A stretch of 7,934 nucleotides of DNA. Source: Bacillota bacterium. GTDB taxonomy: Bacteria; Bacillota; Clostridia; Lachnospirales; Lachnospiraceae. The stretch is from NCBI GenBank assembly GCA_017861355.1, contig JAGFXQ010000159.1:1-7934 (forward strand), given 5' to 3'. Positions 6,436 through 7,934 of the stretch are shown piece after piece; the first letter of the stretch is position 1; every line of letters starts with the position of its first letter. The notes beneath the pieces were generated by a model. It was not told where the DNA came from and did no database searches. It worked only from the letters and a program-made list of their open reading frames with translations. A program made the translations under genes and the position numbers.

Positions 6436-7365
6436 ATGTATACAGTTGAACTGGTTCGTCTTATTGAGAAAATGGATTTGGAGAATTGTACTCCGGACAT
6501 CGATATTAATAGCATTAAGATCTCCCAGCCGGATGTAAATCGACCGGCACTTCAGCTTGCGGGATTTTTCGATCATTTTGATTCCGAACGTGTGCAGGTG
6601 GTAGGTCATGTGGAGATGGCTTATATGCAGCAGATGGATAAAGATCAGCGAGCTCAGATCATAAGCAGACTGATGGATTATCGTGTGCCTTGTATTGTCT
6701 TCAGCAGAAATATGGAAGTAAGTGAACATTTTATTAGTCTTGCAAATGAAAAAGGTGTGCCGATTCTTCGTACCTCGAAAACTACTTCCGCTTTTATGGC
6801 TGAAGTGATTCGCTGGCTGAATGTTGAACTTGCTCCTCGTATCACAATTCATGGCGGTCTGGTAGATGTCTATGGTGAAGGTATCCTGATTATGGGTGAA
6901 AGCGGTATTGGTAAGAGTGAAGCTGCTCTGGAGCTGATTAAGCGAGGACACCGTCTGGTTACTGATGACGTAGTAGAGATCAAGAAAGTCAGTGATGATA
7001 CCTTGATTGGTACTTCCCCTGATATTACACGACATTTTATCGAACTTCGCGGTATTGGTATCATTGATGTAAAGACCTTGTTTGGTGTTGAAAGTGTAAA
7101 GAATACGCAAGCTATTGATTTGGTAATCAAATTAGAGGAATGGAATAGGGACAAGCAATATGACCGTCTTGGACTGGAAGAGACCTATACAGAATTTCTG
7201 GGGAACAAGGTTCCCTGCCATTCTATTCCGATTCGTCCGGGCAGAAATCTTGCGATTATCTGTGAAGCGGCTGCGGTTAATTATCGTCAGAAGAAGATGG
7301 GCTATAATGCTGCTCAGGAATTATATAATCGTGTCACCAACAGCCTGAAGAAGAATGATAACTAA
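6436..7365 (+). CDS. hprK: HPr kinase/phosphorylase
   Basis: HprK phosphorylates Ser46 of the phosphocarrier HPr when glycolytic intermediates are high and removes the phosphate when they fall. It thereby sets carbon catabolite control and PTS sugar uptake in Firmicutes, acting in the cytoplasm as a hexamer. The 309-residue product has the family's N-terminal domain (about 1-130, with NRPALQLAGFFDHFD). The catalytic domain shows H139 in HGGLVDVYG, the Walker A loop GESGIGKS (154-161, K160), D177-D178, the signature IELRGIGIIDVKTLFG, R244 in YDRLGLEE and the conserved IPIRPGRNLAIICE near the end. All key residues are intact. The frame is open 17 codons further back to ATG 6385, but 6436 is preferred: it has GGAGG at five bases and gives the usual start MYTVELVRLIEK and the usual length of about 310. 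The gene has a likely promoter of its own and precedes a ROK sugar kinase. Confidence 0.97.
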   Translation: MYTVELVRLIEKMDLENCTPDIDINSIKISQPDVNRPALQLAGFFDHFDSERVQVVGHVEMAYMQQMDKDQRAQIISRLMDYRVPCIVFSRNMEVSEHFISLANEKGVPILRTSKTTSAFMAEVIRWLNVELAPRITIHGGLVDVYGEGILIMGESGIGKSEAALELIKRGHRLVTDDVVEIKKVSDDTLIGTSPDITRHFIELRGIGIIDVKTLFGVESVKNTQAIDLVIKLEEWNRDKQYDRLGLEETYTEFLGNKVPCHSIPIRPGRNLAIICEAAAVNYRQKKMGYNAAQELYNRVTNSLKKNDN

Positions 7366-7400
7366 TCAGATCGCTTCTCTTTCGGAGGATAAATCATAAG

Positions 7401-7499
7401 ATGCATTGCTATGCCATAGGTGGCATGGGAATGAAGAGTACAAATATAAAAGGGCAGAAAGGTAGATTATACTATGGAACAAGTATGTTTTGGAATTGA
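7401..7499 (+). CDS. Small ORF candidate between hprK and the ROK kinase gene
   Basis: An ATG at 7401 opens a 32-codon frame ending at TGA 7497-7499. GGAGG (7384-7388) lies 12 bases before it, a good sequence at slightly long spacing. The frame overlaps the first 26 bases of the ROK gene in another frame. The product starts MHCYAIGGMGMKSTNIKG, ends TSMFWN and resembles nothing I recognise. It could be a leader peptide that couples translation to the ROK gene, or chance. A 6-bp hairpin, ATGCCA-TAGG-TGGCAT (7411-7426), lies inside it. Confidence 0.25.
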   Translation: MHCYAIGGMGMKSTNIKGQKGRLYYGTSMFWN

Positions 7500-7934
7500 T
7501 ATCGGAGGAACGGCAGTAAAGGCAGGCTTATTTAATACGGAAGGAAAGCTTCTTAATAAATGGGATTTCTCGACTCAGAGAACGGAAGATGGCAAGGATA
7601 TCTTAAGAGATGTTGCTAAATTCATAAAGAACAAGATAGAGGAACTGAAGCTCCCGATGGAGAGTGTAATCGGTGTTGGCGTGGGTATACCCGGACCGGT
7701 AACGGATGAAGGACAGGTATTAATGTTAGCAAACTTAGGTCTGGCTAATTTTAATATTGAGAAGGAAATGTCAGAGATGACCGGCTTGAAGGTAAAAGCA
7801 GGAAACGATGCAAATGTTGCTGCCATGGGTGAATACTGGATGGGCGGAGGCAAAGGATATAAGAGCCTCGTTCTTGCTACTCTGGGAACCGGTGTTGGTG
7901 GTGGAATCATTCTGAACGGTCATATCTTATCCGG
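7474..7934 (+). CDS. ROK-family sugar kinase, probably glucokinase (5' part, cut by window end)
   Basis: The first 153 codons are visible; a full ROK kinase is about 300-320 residues, so roughly half is missing. The N-terminus CFGIDIGGTAVKAGLF is the ROK phosphate-binding strand-turn (D9, G11-G12-T13). GVGIPGPV follows near residue 70, then the catalytic aspartate D112 in AGNDANVAAMGEYWMG, and LATLGTGVGGGIILNG near the edge begins the ROK signature. The HxxC zinc site expected downstream is outside the window. ROK kinases phosphorylate glucose or related sugars with ATP; glucokinase is likely given the HprK neighbour, but N-acetylhexosamine or other hexose kinases are possible. ATG 7474 is the first in-frame start, as an in-frame TAA lies upstream; AAAGG (7458-7462) is its ribosome site. 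It lies 108 bases after hprK with no clear terminator or promoter between, so cotranscription is likely. Confidence 0.9.
   Translation, partial: MEQVCFGIDIGGTAVKAGLFNTEGKLLNKWDFSTQRTEDGKDILRDVAKFIKNKIEELKLPMESVIGVGVGIPGPVTDEGQVLMLANLGLANFNIEKEMSEMTGLKVKAGNDANVAAMGEYWMGGGKGYKSLVLATLGTGVGGGIILNGHILS

Noticed and set aside
6897..6910. Catabolite-responsive (cre) site, TGAAAGCGGTATTG
   Set aside because: It resembles the cre consensus but encodes the invariant Walker A loop of HprK, so codon choice explains it, and it is far inside the gene.
6400..7110. 236-codon frame antisense to hprK
   Set aside because: It lies wholly opposite a clear, complete hprK, has no ribosome site, and its product shows no recognisable domain; it mirrors hprK codon bias.

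Overview
The window looks like chromosomal DNA of a low-to-moderate-GC Firmicute, most likely a clostridial Lachnospiraceae-type anaerobe. The evidence is the uvrC - hprK - ROK kinase order, the clostridial style of the proteins (a VanR-like response regulator, a histidine kinase with a degenerate G1 box, a short HprK), purine-rich Shine-Dalgarno sequences, and AT-rich intergenic DNA with Rho-independent terminators. The species cannot be named from the sequence alone.

Layout. Bases 2-178 hold the 3' end of a protein resembling FtsH, closed by a strong terminator (233-272). Right behind it is a compact 132-bp palindromic element (281-412). It has 17-bp terminal inverted repeats, a long central hairpin with a small hairpin on each side, and ATATAG on both flanks. 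It looks like a MITE-type or fold-back insertion. A two-component operon follows: an OmpR/PhoB-family regulator (642-1340) overlaps by 26 bp a 629-residue histidine kinase with six predicted membrane segments (1315-3204), and a long-stem terminator (3234-3289) ends it. On the opposite strand lies an Asp/Glu-racemase-family gene (3288-3974).

The 387-bp divergent spacer (3975-4361) contains three tandem 22-bp repeats (4173-4238) directly upstream of a near-consensus extended -10 promoter that should drive uvrC (4362-6233). After uvrC come a short spacer with a probable separate promoter, hprK (HPr kinase/phosphorylase, start best placed at 6436) and the 5' end of a ROK-family sugar kinase (7474 onward, cut by the window edge). 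The hprK-ROK spacer holds a small ORF candidate (7401-7499).

How they fit together. The regulator and kinase form a self-contained signalling pair whose stimulus cannot be read from the sequence. HprK phosphorylates HPr on serine in response to glycolytic state, and the neighbouring ROK kinase probably makes a sugar 6-phosphate, so both concern sugar status. UvrC is the nucleotide-excision-repair nuclease and FtsH a membrane quality-control protease. Most genes here are ordinary housekeeping or signalling genes. The parts that deserve a second look are non-coding: the 281-412 element, the 22-bp repeat array before uvrC, and the structured leaders of hprK and the ROK gene. I see no clear sign of a wholly new multi-gene system.
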